DNA of 64,000 bases from Agrypnia vestita. Its lineage: Eukaryota; Arthropoda; Insecta; Trichoptera; Phryganeidae. The number at the start of each line of letters is the position of its first letter. The stretch's first letter is position 1. Location of the stretch: assembly GCA_016648135.1 (NCBI GenBank), contig JADDOH010023080.1:186001-250000 (forward strand), given 5' to 3'. The notes under the pieces were generated by a model that had not been told where the DNA came from, searched no databases, and saw only the letters and a list, made by a program, of their open reading frames with translations. Position numbers and translations under genes: made by a program. Shown piece by piece: positions 11,183 through 22,305 of the stretch.

Positions 11183-12742
11183 AATAGTGATGTAAGAGAT
11201 GGTAAAAAGTAATTTCATAGCTATTTTATCTACTGATTAAAATAAATCTTTACTAAAAAATATGTATATCTAAAATATTTTTTTTAAGGAATTACATAAC
11301 ATCTTAGTCCAACCGTTATTGTATGTGTGTGTGATTAAGCGATTGATATTCAATTGTTATGATGATTGGTAATTGAGATTTAACTGTTGTCTAGTGTACC
11401 GATGGTTGCCCGTCGAATTGTGAACAATCGGTTACCAATCATCGATACAATCGTATACAAATCTTAAATAACGGTTTTGCCAATCACTAGTTCTAAAATG
11501 GTACAAGAAAACTAAAATCATTCTTCTGTAAAAACCTACCATTACTGTACTGAACTTGAGGTAAATTACGGATATCAATTATTAAAAGTACCTACATATA
11601 TATTTTAAAAAGTCAAATGGTTTTAGTAATTTAAAAACCTCCACCCAACATATACCAATATTATAAAATTGTTTATAAAATAGTCCAATCCCCGATGAGA
11701 AAAAATAAAAAAAATTCCAAGAAAAATCAATAAAACGTTGTATTAAATAATATCGAGGGCTGAGTTGTTGAACGGGCGACAAATTTACGGGTTACAGTGT
11801 CTGGTTCCATTTAACATCTTTTATTGTGAATAACATTTCAGGTAACATTAGCTCCCATGTCGCGAGTGTACACGTGAACCAAAGTAGGAAAGGCGGTTCA
11901 ATGACGACACATGAATAAATTTAATTAAAAAATATGAAAATCAATATCTTTCTTTAAATACATGACAAAATGTGGGGAACACAACAACTGTACGCAAATA
12001 CCATCTTTCTACCTAAAAGTAGTTTTAAAAAATCATTACCTATCATAGACACATGTATTATAGAACACATTTCTTCTACATATTTCTGCCTCGTACTTTA
12101 ACAATATTTTTACATTTTATTATATTATATTCTGAATCTTTTTGAAACACCATCTTAATTATTAATTAAGATAAATTATAGAAGTTTCACAGAGACAAAG
12201 CTATTTATATGGGAAACGTGTATAGAAGCCTTAACAGGGTGGCCACAGGGCTTGTGTGAGCTGGCTTAAGTACGTTAATCAATTCCCTCATAAAAACATC
12301 CGCACATAATCTTTTTTTTTTTTTAAATTGTCTACATGTTCTATTATTATTCTTTCAAATGTTTGAATGGGACTATGCTAGAGACATCTATGGTCCTTCC
12401 CATGACACCTGCAATTTTGTATACATTTTACATGGGGAGAATCGGATAAACATATTCTACATGAGAATTTTTACCTTAACCCTTTTTACATCTTTCCATC
12501 AACATAACAGTCATTTATCGCATATTTATGGGAAAATGACAATTTTAATAGGCTCTGTAAACCTGTTACTGCACGGCTACAGAATGGTTAACAGACTTTT
12601 ATTGTAATAATGCCAATAATAAACAAATTCCTAAGTACATTTCAATGATTTTTCTTGGAATACTTTCTAGAACCGGTAATACAACAGACAAGAATAATAA
12701 AGTAGACAAAATAATGTAAAGTAAATAAAACAAAAGACATAC
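11183..12742 (-). other. C3G intron 11; one dispersed repeat fragment
   Basis: Mostly unremarkable AT-rich DNA. About 12165-12290 belongs to a dispersed repeat that also occurs at 35520-35645, 40550-40680, 46190-46400 and 52680-52860 (shared words: taagataaattata, ggctggctta, gtttccc with a short-stem spacing). The family was not identified. Confidence 0.45.
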
Positions 12743-12861
12743 TGTGTTTCTTCTTCAAGGGTAAGGGTGGGGGCTGGTTGCCAGACATGGATTGGTCCAT
12801 CAAAGTGTGCGGGCGTTGCATGAATCCGTCCACGGGGTGTAACGCGCACGATCCGTGATCC
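12743..12861 (-). CDS. C3G: C3G exon 11: third Crk-SH3-binding motif
   Basis: The exon is 119 nt, acceptor ttttag|gga, donor caca|gtatgtc, phase 2 in and phase 1 out. It encodes DHGSCALHPVDGFMQRPHTL, then MDQSMSGNQPPPLPLKKKH. PPPLPLKKKH matches the vertebrate PPPLPEKKNKH motif and, once spliced to exon 12, runs straight into IMAYMEMF as in the vertebrate protein. The donor with the intron beginning gtatgt is the only one that keeps the frame open. The exon is separated from exon 12 by about 8.4 kb of repeat-laden intron. Confidence 0.9.
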
Positions 12862-12896
12862 CTAAAAAGTACGGAAAAAGTTGTTTTTTTAAAGTA

Positions 12897-13050
12897 AAAG
12901 TTTAATTAAAAATTCAACGAAATTCAAGAGACCAAAAAAAAACATTTCGAATTATGTGGCCCGCTTGCCCGCTAATTCGAAATTCAATGTAAAAAAAAAT
13001 TGCAATGCAATTGCGAAATTCGCCAAAAATTAATTTTTAGTAATCGATAA
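12897..13050. repeat. Half copy of the pogo-like MITE family
   Basis: The segments acatttcgaattatg, gctaattcgaaattcaatgt and gcgaaattcgccaaaaatta match the left half of the 4933-5440 element. The outer CAGT end has decayed and the right half is missing. Confidence 0.6.
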
Positions 13051-13359
13051 TATTAGTTACTGTAATGATAATTGTACATTGATACACAATGCTAATATGC
13101 ATTGTATTAAAAATTTCCAAAGTTTGTCATGTACTAAAGTGTTTTTCTTGAATCCTATACCTGTGAATACTTAAAAATACCTTAACAAACTATTAAACGA
13201 TGCTTAGTAACAGTTTTCTATATTCTAATAATTGAAATTTTTAAATGTTGAAAATAATTGTTATATAACTTTGTTCTTTGTTTTCTTCCCAGTGATGTGT
13301 AAACACGCACAATGAGGGTACTATTTGTCTAAATCTTTTATTTGATTTGATTACTTCTT

Positions 13360-13760
13360 CTTCTTGTGGTGCCATCTCCTATCGGAGGTTGGCGATCATT
13401 CTGGCAATTATGATTTTATTTAAAGCCGCAAGGAACAACCGAGTCGAGTCACACTTACACCAGTCCCTCAAGTTATACAGACATGAGATGCGGCGTCTTC
13501 CTACACTTCTTTTACCACTTATTTCCCCCTGGAAAATGAGTTGGTTTTGACTATATTTTGGTCCTCTCATAATATGTCTAAGATACTCCAGCTTGCATAT
13601 CTTGATAGTTCGCAGCACTTCTCGGTCTTTTTCCATACGTCGGAGGACTTCATCATTCGTCACTGTATCCACCCAGGAAACTTTCAATATGTGTCTATAG
13701 ATCCACATCTCAAAAGCTTCCACTTTGCAGATTAGTTCTTGGTAAATGTCCATGCCTCCA
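13360..13760 (-). mobile_element. RTE-type retrotransposon, C-terminal stub
   Basis: An open minus-strand frame (13379-13753) encodes VEAFEMWIYRHILKVSWVDT, VTNDEVLRRMEKDREVLRTI, KICKLEYLRHIMRGPKYSQN and KRSVGRRRISCLYNLRDWC. This EAFEMW-YRR-L-ISW / VL-RM / GHIMRG / GRRR-SWL-NLRDW succession is the C-terminus of the endonuclease-reverse transcriptase of insect RTE-like elements. Seen: open for 124 codons, with probable substitutions (YLRHIMRG, RRRISCL). Inferred: a relatively young, 5'-truncated copy inside C3G intron 10. Confidence 0.85.
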
Positions 13761-13936
13761 CCCCATATAAGAGAATGGCAAAAATATTACACTGAATCAT
13801 AGGCATTCTAAATTGTAGTTTTTTTTATTACTAAAAACAATGAATTCTAAACAAATATACAGATGGTAACAGCTTTTCAGAAAAAAAACACTTAGTTAGT
13901 TAGTAAGTTAAGTAGACTTATAAATATAACACAAAC

Positions 13937-14614
13937 CTGTATTCAATTGACTGGTCATCCATTGTTGAGTTTAGGGAACACAATCCTGATTCGTTTAAAC
14001 TATCACACTGCGACCCCATTTTAAGCTTTCTGGTCTTGACAGGCAGAGCGGGTGGAACCAGACACGTCGCGTCCACCACATCGCCGCCGTTCTCCAACAA
14101 GTTCGGTTGGGTCGAAATAATATTTGATAAATTATTCATGTTAGACAAGTTTCCGCCGATCGTGACCGTCTGAGACACGTTCCTTTGTGTCTTTGTGAAA
14201 CTTTGCATCGAAGACGATTCCATCTTCAGCGATTCTATCCGTTGTTCGGCTTCCTTGATCATTGACGATTGACTGAAAGCTTGGCTCAATTTATTGTTGG
14301 TTCCGAACACCTTTGTGGAATTCTGTTCGAAGATGTTGGTCGAGGAGGTCACGTGCTTCATGGATTGTTGGACCACATTCGCCATACTCGTAATTCCTAG
14401 TGTTTTGCCAGGTGGTGAAGGAAGTTTCAGTGTTTTGTCCATTCCGAAATCGGCCATCATAGATGAAGGTATGTCTCCGGGAGTAGGAGTAGCGTCAATA
14501 AATGTTAGTGAAGTCTTTTGCTGATGTTGGGCTGTGGTGCTGTTGAAGCTGGAGTAAGATATCTCGGAACATCTCGCATTGCCCATGGATACAAAACCAG
14601 ACTCGTTTGAAAAC
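13937..14614 (-). CDS. C3G: C3G exon 10: largest exon, second Crk-SH3-binding motif
   Basis: The exon is 678 nt, acceptor ttctag|gtt, donor tacag|gtttgt, phase 2 in and phase 2 out, 225 whole codons. The peptide is Ser/Thr/Gln-rich and probably unstructured; near its C-terminal end is VPPALPVKTRKLK, equivalent to the vertebrate PPALPEKKRRS motif (PxLPxK core intact, last proline replaced by valine). Downstream, CDSLNESGLCSLNSTMDDQS resembles the acidic Ser-rich spacer of the family. The middle of the exon has no counterpart that I recognise and is likely lineage-specific linker. Several stretches are open in other frames; those are shadows. Confidence 0.9.
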
Positions 14615-15309
14615 CTAGAAAAAAATGTAATATTACAGAGTGAATTTTTTTACAATCGGGACTTGCAAGTAGGGCTGTGGAATCATTTTAAAATCCACCA
14701 ATTCCAAAATCCAGCTCCAAGTTTACCTCACAACTTGACTCTTCAAAGACAAAGAAAGAAACACTCTTCACACACAGCTGCTGTCAGACCACCGACCTGG
14801 TCAACTGTGTGTGCTGGAGTGAGAGAATGCACTATTTTGCAAAATAATGACCCTACACATAACTATATTCAGTAAGCAAATGCATCTGCTCCTGCAACAT
14901 ACAGATACGATTATCAATTAAAATAGAGAAAAGTTTTAAAAGTTGTTTAAAGAGTTGACGAATCCGTGGCCATGCCCACAATTCGTCGATTGGGTAAAAT
15001 TGTCTCAGACACATTAATCAAAAGACTATCTAAACAAATAAAGGAAAGGAACATAGTAAAGTATAATTAATGCATATCAATATTTAAAACTTATATAGAC
15101 TTTTTCTGGTGCTATTCTGATCAATCTGCAATAATTAGTATTACTTTATTGGCCAAAATAATCATATGAGATAATACAACAAATAAATTCAATGATCAAA
15201 TGAAAACTATTACAACACTCCATCATGTTTTTATTTATATATTTTTTTCATAATATGTTAAAATTATCTTTGATTGTACCAAAAGTGGCTATGTTGATTG
15301 GGTGGTTAC
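14615..15309 (-). other. C3G intron 9, nothing recognised
   Basis: AT-rich intron of 695 bp. No shared repeat noticed; the + open frame at 14579-14875 overlaps exon 10 and has no support. Confidence 0.4.
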
Positions 15310-15484
15310 CTATTGTGGTTAATGTTGTCACCCGTCAGCCGGCTTGGAAGCAGGGTTCCGACTTCTGAGGACAGTCTCTGGCTGTTGCCAGCTGGACTGG
15401 ACCCCATGGTGGAGCTGGACTCCAGAGAGAGCCGGTTCCCGTTAGGCTGCGAGTACCCGTCAGATGATGGACAGTGGCAGGAAC
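15310..15484 (-). CDS. C3G: C3G exon 9: Ser/Gly/Asn-rich linker
   Basis: The exon is 175 nt, acceptor attcag|gtt, donor aatag|gtaacc, phase 1 in and phase 2 out. It encodes GSCHCPSSDGYSQPNGNRLS, then LESSSTMGSSPAGNSQRLSS and a short tail. The start is similar to the region around SGQCSRNTSCETLDHYD of vertebrate C3G, but the match is short. The exon was placed mainly by phase, splice sites and order between two well-supported exons. Confidence 0.85.
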
Positions 15485-15604
15485 CTGAATAAATTTAATT
15501 GAGACACATTACTTTTAATATTTGTCGCAAATTCATTTTAATCCAATTTAAATTTAAATATGTACTGAATTTTGCTAACAAAAGGTAATTTTATAATTTT
15601 GAAT

Positions 15605-15725
15605 GTTCTTAGGTTTTCACGGCCACATCATCACACATCAGCCCTGATGATGGACCCTGCAATGGGATCCAAAACGTCAGCCCGAAAGGTCGTAACAACA
15701 CGGCATAATACCCCAGTAAACACAA
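15605..15725 (+). repeat. CTGATGA-hairpin-AAAAC motif, same family as 6836-6985
   Basis: After cttaggttttcacggcc (complement of the sequence at 6966-6982) the + strand reads cagccctgatgatggaccct, gcaatgggatcc, aaaacgtcagcc. The hairpin between CTGATGA and AAAAC is almost identical to that at 6866-6892. GAAAC is mutated to AAAAC. Confidence 0.5.
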
Positions 15726-16703
15726 ACTTGAAGATTTATAATTTTGATTAGTTTTTATCACCCTGACAAATAAAACTATTGTTATCGAAAACCGGTTGAA
15801 TGAATACATATAATCAATAAATAATTTGGTTACATCAAAAATTACACAAACCACACGCATGGAAACTGTCCTGTTCTTTGTAGATGTACACAATTGGCTC
15901 TGGAACTAAAAAGGTCTGCATCACGCAGTAGAAATTTGAAATACTGTGAAATTGGCAATCATTCAAATATACATCACCACCCAAATGAACAAAATAATGC
16001 AGCTATTGAGAAAAGGCCCATCAATCTTATTGTGAATTACACTGACACCCAACCAAGACTTGTGTTCCATAACGATGCTGATCGTTAATGGTCTAATGGA
16101 AATCTATGTGGACAAAATATGCAAAACAAATTAAATTATGAAATATTGCACAAGTTAATTAATTATTTCATTTTTGTAATAATTTCTGTTAAATTTTATG
16201 CATCGCTCAAATTCCATCTTTTTTAATTCACTGTAACTGTATTTCCAGACAGGTTTTCGTGGTGCAGAGGTTTACCACAAATAATTTTTCTTAATCAGTC
16301 TTTAGTAGCGATCATTTAGTCAAAATCTTCCTCAAACTGATTAAATGTAAACATTGTTTCTTGTGAGGGTTTTTAGGTACCTACTTTCTAAAGAGGGCCA
16401 GTTGTTTGATAAGTAGTAATAGTAAAAGCTAAGAAAAACCATATTATTGTTTTCGCGAAGAATCCAAGAAAGGGAAACACCATCAAATCACCAAATTCCA
16501 TTTTCTCTTGGGTCTTTCGATCACCATCGGAACACCAGTAGAATATATGGAATTCATCACCATTTTTCTTCAAAGGTAGGCACAATAAAATATTTCTAAA
16601 CTTTTACAATTACTACTGATCAAACAATCGACCCCAACTGAACAGTTATATAAAATATGGATTATTTCTGTAAGAAATAAAAATAAGAATTTAAAATATT
16701 AAC

Positions 16704-16828
16704 CTGTGATATCTGAAGCATCATCAAGATGAGTTGAACTGCGGTCCATGATGGCCCTTATTTCCTCATCATTTGATGTGTTCAACATGGAATCCAGTGA
16801 GCCACTGCTGTGAGATTGTAGTGATACC
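16704..16828 (-). CDS. C3G: C3G exon 8: acidic/serine linker
   Basis: The exon is 125 nt, acceptor ttccag|ggta, donor cacag|gttaat, phase 2 in and phase 1 out. It encodes VSLQSHSSGSLDSMLNTSND followed by EEIRAIMDRSSTHLDDASDI. Serine-rich with acidic patches, like the linker between the first and second proline motifs of the family. The donor is weak (gttaat), but it is the only one that keeps all thirteen exons in frame. Confidence 0.85.
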
Positions 16829-16940
16829 CTGGAAACCAAATAACAACATGTGTATTCGGATCAAAATTAAAATAAATTACTGAAACGAAAATTCCACTTC
16901 AAACAGGCTCCGATACCTCTTATTCTCGAGAATATTCTTA

Positions 16941-17067
16941 GGCTTCGGATACGATACGAGCGTCAATACACCAGAGTAGTGAGGGGCGCACTGACGGCAG
17001 AGTAGTGAGCTTAGTTATAACGTAGCCTGCGCATTGAAGCTCTTCCGCTTGTATCGTACCCGAGGCC
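16941..17067. mobile_element. Harbinger-like MITE, 127 bp, TTA target duplication
   Basis: It begins GGCTTCGGATACGATACGAG after TTA (16938-16940) and ends CGTACCCGAGGCC before TTA (17068-17070). The ends are inverted repeats (ggcttcggatacgatacgag against ggcctcgggtacgatacaag). TTA/TAA duplications and G-rich ends are typical of PIF/Harbinger. It sits in the 327-bp intron between C3G exons 7 and 8. Confidence 0.75.
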
Positions 17068-17155
17068 TTAGGGTGTTTAGAATTGATTCAATTCCCAACT
17101 AATACAGAAGACCAGATAAAAACAAATTAAAGAGAAGAAATAATTATTTAATTAC

Positions 17156-17236
17156 CTATCAATTGCAGTGAGTCCCAACAGAGAATTATCATTCGGTTTC
17201 CTTTTAGGCGGGAGAGGGGGCGCTATGTCTAATGTT
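17156..17236 (-). CDS. C3G: C3G exon 7: first Crk-SH3-binding motif
   Basis: The exon is 81 nt, acceptor ttacag|aac, donor gatag|gtaatt, phase 2 in and phase 2 out. It encodes TLDIAPPLPPKRKPND plus NSLLGLTAID. APPLPPKRK is the equivalent of the vertebrate PPPALPPKKRQS motif, the best-characterised Crk/CrkL SH3 ligand. The intron towards exon 6 is only 143 bp. Confidence 0.9.
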
Positions 17237-17379
17237 CTGTAAAAATGTAAAATTTTCTACATATATACAATTTTATGTCGATGTAAGTTAAGGACCAATA
17301 AGATCCCTCGGTACTATTGGTGCAATCAACAAATGACCTAAGTTTGATCATCTTGTAAAGGACATTGTGCGTGTCTCAC

Positions 17380-17530
17380 CTCACAGGTCTGGGAGGTTTC
17401 GGTGGAGGTTCAGGGTGGGAAGTGGTGGATACGCTGTCCAGTATGGACTCAGTCGAATGGGAACTCCTCACAGCCAGTCCGCCGGCGGATCCTTCTAGTA
17501 TCATCCTTTCTCTGGGTGTCAAGGTAATGT
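17380..17530 (-). CDS. C3G: C3G exon 6: LTxRE segment and PPPKPPRP
   Basis: The exon is 151 nt, acceptor tttcag|aca, donor gtgag|gtgaga, phase 1 in and phase 2 out. It encodes DITLTPRERMILEGSAGGLA, then a STESILDSV stretch and PEPPPKPPRPVR. LTPRERMIL matches LTDREVEIL of vertebrate C3G, and PPPKPPRP matches APPKPPLPG, which sits immediately before the first PxLPxK motif in both. Confidence 0.92.
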
Positions 17531-17882
17531 CTGAAAGGGAAAAAAGGAAACTTAAGTTATTTCAAAAATAAAGAACAATTATTCAATTAGTTTTTTTTTC
17601 CACAGAACCACCATCATTGAAATTATCAACCTCAAAATATTCTGGCCCTCGCCAAATCATACTAATCAATTTTACGACATTCATTTAGATTTTGTTCACA
17701 TGCTACATATGAGCATATTTAATTTTTAACAATTGATTTTGAAATTGTATAGTACAAAGTTAAGTTCAGTGTAAATTAAAATAATCACGTTACGTCACAA
17801 AGTAACCGTCATTTAGATTAATATTTTATTAACTTTTTCTAGAAATGAAACAAATATGTTATGTTTATAGTCTTTTGAAATA

Positions 17883-18120
17883 CAGTAATGCCCCGATGTT
17901 ACGTGATAGGTGGGACCGACGAAAATTACTTACGTCAAATGTGCGTAAGTAAATACATATAAAACTGTTTAATTGGGACCAAGGAAAAAACAATGAAACT
18001 AGTTTAGAAGAAATATATTTAATGAATATATGGTTCTTTATACATATTAACAATATATATGTACATACAAAATATCGAAAAAAAAAAAAAGATTTACGTA
18101 AAAATAACTTATTTCAATAT
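17883..18120. repeat. Possible single end of a pogo-like element
   Basis: CAGTAATGCCCCGATGTTAC follows TA at 17881-17882, as in insect pogo/Tigger-like ends. The matching right end was not found before the next element at 18185. Confidence 0.35.
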
Positions 18121-18184
18121 CGAAGACAACACAATGTCTAGTTTTTCATGCAGAATTTCTTATTAGCTAGGTGAAAAATTTATA

Positions 18185-18629
18185 CACTAAAACCCCTTGA
18201 ATTCGAACCCCGATAATTTGAAATTCGCCAAGTCAAAAAAGGTTAATAATCCGTAATTCAAAATAAATTTTAGCCTCTTGCACCATAAATTTATATGTAT
18301 TATTTATTGATTTGGCATTAACTTTGTGGAATAACATGATACGAGTATTTTATTTATATATATAAATTTATTTCAGATCACATAATTCTAATATTTTTTG
18401 AAATTGACAAAATTTAAAAAATATTTCGATTTTTTTCGCAAGTGAGAACAACAAAATTTGTCAATATCGGGTACTTTAGTAATAGAAATGTCTCGATCTT
18501 TGTGCATATGCAAAAATTCAGATATTTTCCACGAAATTAATAGCTTTTTTGTGAATTTTACGATTTTTTGCGAATTTCGCAATCGCATTGAAATTTTGAC
18601 TTGAATTTCAAATTAACGGAGTTCTACTG
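18185..18629. mobile_element. pogo/Tigger-like MITE, 445 bp, TA target duplication
   Basis: The left end CACTAAAACCCCTTGAATTC follows TA (18183-18184); the right end ...GGAGTTCTACTG precedes TA (18630-18631). Read inward from the right it is CAGTAGAACTCCGTTAATTT, nearly the same as the left end of 4933-5440. The interior, with attcgaaccc-type words and gcaagtgagaacaac, is shared with that copy in inverse orientation. Confidence 0.72.
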
Positions 18630-19067
18630 TATCTTGCTTTGTAGCTATAAAGCATTCTTTATTGGAGTCTATGTTCTATAAATTTTTTAACTCCTTTTTA
18701 ATTTAACTGAGACTGTCTTCTATCAAGCTGGATTGAAATCAATTAGGGTGGCAGGAGGTTGACCGGGTGCATTGCCAATAAAAAGCATCACTTTGGTGAT
18801 AACCATAGCTCTTTAAGGATTTAGAATACAAATAACAAAACAATCATATTTTTTGTCAATCGTAAATGAAGAGCTTGCTCAAAAGCGTCCAATGCGTATC
18901 CCAGCAAGAGAAACACTAAAGACAGCAGGCGGCAAACAAAAAAATCAAGAATAATGTAACATCGACTTTGCAACCCCCCACTTACTACTTTATTTTGATG
19001 AATATAAGATTAATAAATTTATGTTAATCATATGAAAAAAAGTTTGTGAAAAATGATTGTATCATAC

Positions 19068-19209
19068 CTGGTAATGAATTCCTTTGGCCTTCTGTAGTCA
19101 CCGTTGGTCTAACTTGGAGCTTCATGTTCTTTGTTTCTCCGCTGGTGCCGTTGGTTTTGGTCTGACCCATGTTCACACCCATTTTCTCAAATGCAATGGA
19201 TGCCAACTC
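19068..19209 (-). CDS. C3G: C3G exon 5: end of helical N-terminal region
   Basis: The exon is 142 nt, acceptor tttcag|gag, donor accag|gtatga, phase 0 in and phase 1 out. It encodes ELASIAFEKMGVNMGQTKTN, then GTSGETKNMKLQVRPTVTTE and a short tail. The start corresponds to ELVRLTIEKQGRPSP of vertebrate C3G; the rest is a polar linker. Confidence 0.88.
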
Positions 19210-19889
19210 CTGAAAACCATATTAGGGAGTGGGTTATCACTTATTCAACAAGTTAAATGATAGGTTGATGCCATGATGTCCATTATCGGAATAAGAAGAG
19301 AGGAAGGCAATAAACGTAATTTATCTGGTTGAATTAACATTAACAATTATTTAGCAAAATGTTAAAGTTATCACTTCTGCACTCACATATATAGAAGAAG
19401 ATATTGTACATAACAAAACAAAGTGAAAACAAAGTGAAAAACAGAATTTCAAAATATATATTCTTCATTTCATGATAATCTATCGATTCAATAAAACTAA
19501 AAATATATAAATATTGGAATCATTAAAACAATTGAAGATTTTATTCATTATAAATTCAGCCAAAAAATCTAATAGAACAATTTTGAGAAGAAATAGGTAT
19601 GTTCGGATCAGCACAAAGATGAATGAATTACATAGTAACAAAATTTATGCAAATTAACCCTTTGCACTCGAAACTTTTTTGGTGTTATTACTCGTTTCTC
19701 GATAAAATTCCTTAACTTATTGCTATTTAATTGTACTAATATGATTCTGGTTAAATTATATTGAAAACTAAAAAACCCAGTATATTAAAAATATTGAGAA
19801 ATAAGACTTCATATTCTTGCCGCCGTAGCGGCGGCACTCGATTAATTTGGCAAACCACGCATGCCACATCTATGGCGGCACTCGAGTGC

Positions 19890-20480
19890 TAAGGGTTAAC
19901 ATGACCATGAACATAATAAACAGATAGAGTGAATGCAATGCAGGAAGATGTCTAAAACTAAAAAAAACTTTGTAAAGATCAAAATAAATTATAGTCTGAC
20001 GGTGCCAAGTCTGGTGAAAATGGTGGACGTGGAACCATTCTCCATCGGAGTGCGTTGAAAGGAAGATTTTGTTTCTTGGTCGAGCACAAGATGGTGCACA
20101 CACATTTGTATGTGCACAATCTTGTTCTCCTTATTTAATGTGTGCAGTACCCACATGCCTTGTTTCTAAACTTTTCCGATGTTATTCAAACTTCTTTGGA
20201 TGCTTGACAATGAATACGCCGTCTTATCCGTTAAATCCTGAATAGCTATTTCCAGATTGGCTTCGACTTGCAGCTTTGCGATTTTCATCTATGACTTTTG
20301 GTGATCCACTTCTAGGGTCATCTTCTAATGAAAATTTTCCTGATTTAAATTTTCGAAACCATTTTTGGCATTGACAAACTAATAAGACTTCACCGTAAAT
20401 AAACAGATGTTTTTGGTTGCTGTGGTTGCCGAATTTTTTTTGTGAAACTCGTGCAGCATATAAGATCAAAAAAAAAAGCT
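19890..20480 (-). pseudogene. Decayed mariner transposase (lineage different from the one at 50.9 kb)
   Basis: Minus-strand fragments in several frames, in transposase order: CQKWFRKFKSGKFSLEDDPR with SGSPKVIDENR (about 20270-20380, helix-turn-helix region); NNIGKV, a stop, then KQGMWVLHTLNKENKIVH (about 20105-20195); and RPPFSPDLAPSDYNLF (about 20010-20055), which contains the third catalytic aspartate in the mariner SPDLAPSDY context. The segment with the first two aspartates is missing. Frameshifts, stops and an internal deletion show a long-dead copy. Terminal inverted repeats were not identified. Lies in C3G intron 4. Confidence 0.8.
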
Positions 20481-20780
20481 TACTTGGAATGAACTTCCAA
20501 TATAAATAGGGGTTGTTTTTATAAATAAAAAATTCCAACACACTCTCCAAACATAGTCCCAACAGTGACAAAAGAAATACGTGCAACAGATGAATCACAA
20601 TTGACCATCAAAGTTACACAATACAAGTTACAAAAATACGTCCTTTCTTCTATTATAATTATACTATACCAATACACTCGCAAAAGCGACCACTTTCGTG
20701 GTGTGAGTTTTTTATTATTTCTTCTGAATTATAACAGGCAGTAATATCCGTGTGACTCTTTATTAGCTCGTGTAAATTAC

Positions 20781-20974
20781 CTCAACCGCATGCTGCACGT
20801 CTTTGGTAACATTTTCCACGTTGGAAGTGTGCAGGGCTGCGCATCCTTCACCTCCCAACATGCCCTCATCGCAGAGACGGATCAGGCGTGCCAAGGCCTG
20901 ACAAAGGCGGTCGAGGGCCGCACTCAGAGTCGCCGAAGGACAATCCCCCAGTGGTGACACGTAAGGACGAATGG
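20781..20974 (-). CDS. C3G: C3G exon 4: N-terminal helical region
   Basis: The exon is 194 nt, acceptor tcttccag|cca, donor gttgag|gtaatt, phase 1 in and phase 0 out. It encodes AIRPYVSPLGDCPSATLSAA, LDRLCQALARLIRLCDEGML and GGEGCAALHTSNVENVTKDV. This lines up with SSALSSCYSRVYQSLANLIRW...DQVMLEG in vertebrate C3G; the LARLIRLCDEGML core is unmistakable. Third codon positions are more GC-rich than in exons 8-13. Confidence 0.93.
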
Positions 20975-21539
20975 CTGGAAGAATTTTTACAATAAAGTAA
21001 ATAAGCGAATAATTTAAAAAGTAATTTAAAAAAATACTGATTGTAATATTGTAAGAATGTGAAATATTCCGGTGCATAATATTTTTTCAATAAAATGTAA
21101 ATATAATTGAAATTTAATAAAAATCCAGCCAATGGGATAAGCGTGTAGACAATATTGAAATAATTTAAGATTTTGCAAAAGAACAAAAATACATATTATG
21201 TATTCGCATAGTCTTTTCAAGGGATCACAATCTCCATAATGGAAATAAAAAAATCCTAAAAAGCAATTTACTTTTATGCCTGTGTGAGCGATATTGCTCG
21301 TATTTTCGGACAGATTGTAATGACATATTCGGAGAATAATATCTGAATTCTAAAGATGAACCAATGAATAAAATTATTATTTTGATGAAAAAAATCATGA
21401 TATTATTTTAGATCATACTATAAGCATGTAATGATTAAAATAACAATAAAGGCTTTAAATGAGGTGCGTCACTTACACAACAATTTCTAGAAAAAATATT
21501 TGTATTAAGGTGGACATAATATTATTGTGCCTTTGAATC

Positions 21540-21945
21540 ATGCATACTGCCATGACGACGGATGGATGACGCATGAAGTGGAGACGATGAGATCCTTACA
21601 AAGAAAAGCATAAAAAAGTTCAAATGCACGCAACGATCCACGGAGAGATCCATATTAAGAGATAGAATAAGAAATTATGAAATTAGGTGCAGAACTGGAG
21701 TCATGAATATCGTGGATCGTGTAGCGAAGCTCAAATGACAATGGGCAGGGCGTGTTGCATGGCAGGATGGACTCCCAGAGTTCTGAAGTGGAGACTTTGG
21801 GAGAATGGAAGACATTAAAAGAGATTGGCCAACGATACAGCCGCTGTGGAGGGAAGAAATGGCTACAAAAAGCCAGCAATAGGGAAGGATGGAAGGGGCC
21901 TGTATCCAGCAGTGGAGAGATTAAGGTTGAAGAAAAAGAACATTA
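21540..21945 (+). mobile_element. Non-LTR retrotransposon C-terminal stub, copy A
   Basis: On the + strand the conceptual product, in shifting frames, follows the familiar pattern RD-RNE-IR-RT-V-DIVDRVAKLK-QWAGHVA / WRPWE / W-KASNREGWK of an insect endonuclease-reverse transcriptase C-terminus. Words such as gtggagacga, atcgtggatcgtgtagcgaa, ccagcagtggagagattaag also occur in copies at 53825-54240 (inverted) and 56630-57330. All three are frameshifted. Confidence 0.7.
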
Positions 21946-22196
21946 TTGTGCTCTTTTTACTGTTTCATCACTTCAAAAGATAATGTTCATGGCCATATAC
22001 AGACGACCACGCAGCAGCCACACACAATAAGAACGCGATTGCTTTCTGCTGGTTAAATATTAAAATTATTAAGAAATTGTTTATGCTACTTATAAACATA
22101 AAATTAGTATAATAACTAGAGGGCACCTGAAGCATTGAAATGAAAATGAATAAATTGTTTTTCTGTCTGATAATGAAATGTTTAATCTAAACTCAC

Positions 22197-22305
22197 CCGT
22201 GTGTATGTTGGTAATTGTGTCCAGCACAATAGTTCCGTTGCCCGGCAACATCTCCAGTTTCTTCTTGGATATCACGTCACCAAAGTGCTTCAAGTCAAAT
22301 TGCAC
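22197..22305 (-). CDS. C3G: C3G exon 3: KKKLEMLPG segment
   Basis: The exon is 109 nt, acceptor atttcag|gtg, donor acgg|gtgagt, phase 0 in and phase 1 out. It encodes VQFDLKHFGDVISKKKLEML followed by PGNGTIVLDTITNIHT. This aligns with YFKTIVDKMAIDKKVLEMLPGSASKVLEAI of vertebrate C3G; the KKLEMLPG identity is the strongest single anchor for naming the gene. Confidence 0.94.

Noticed and set aside
13347..13550. + strand open frames at 13347-13735
   Set aside because: Shadows of the minus-strand RTE reverse-transcriptase stub.
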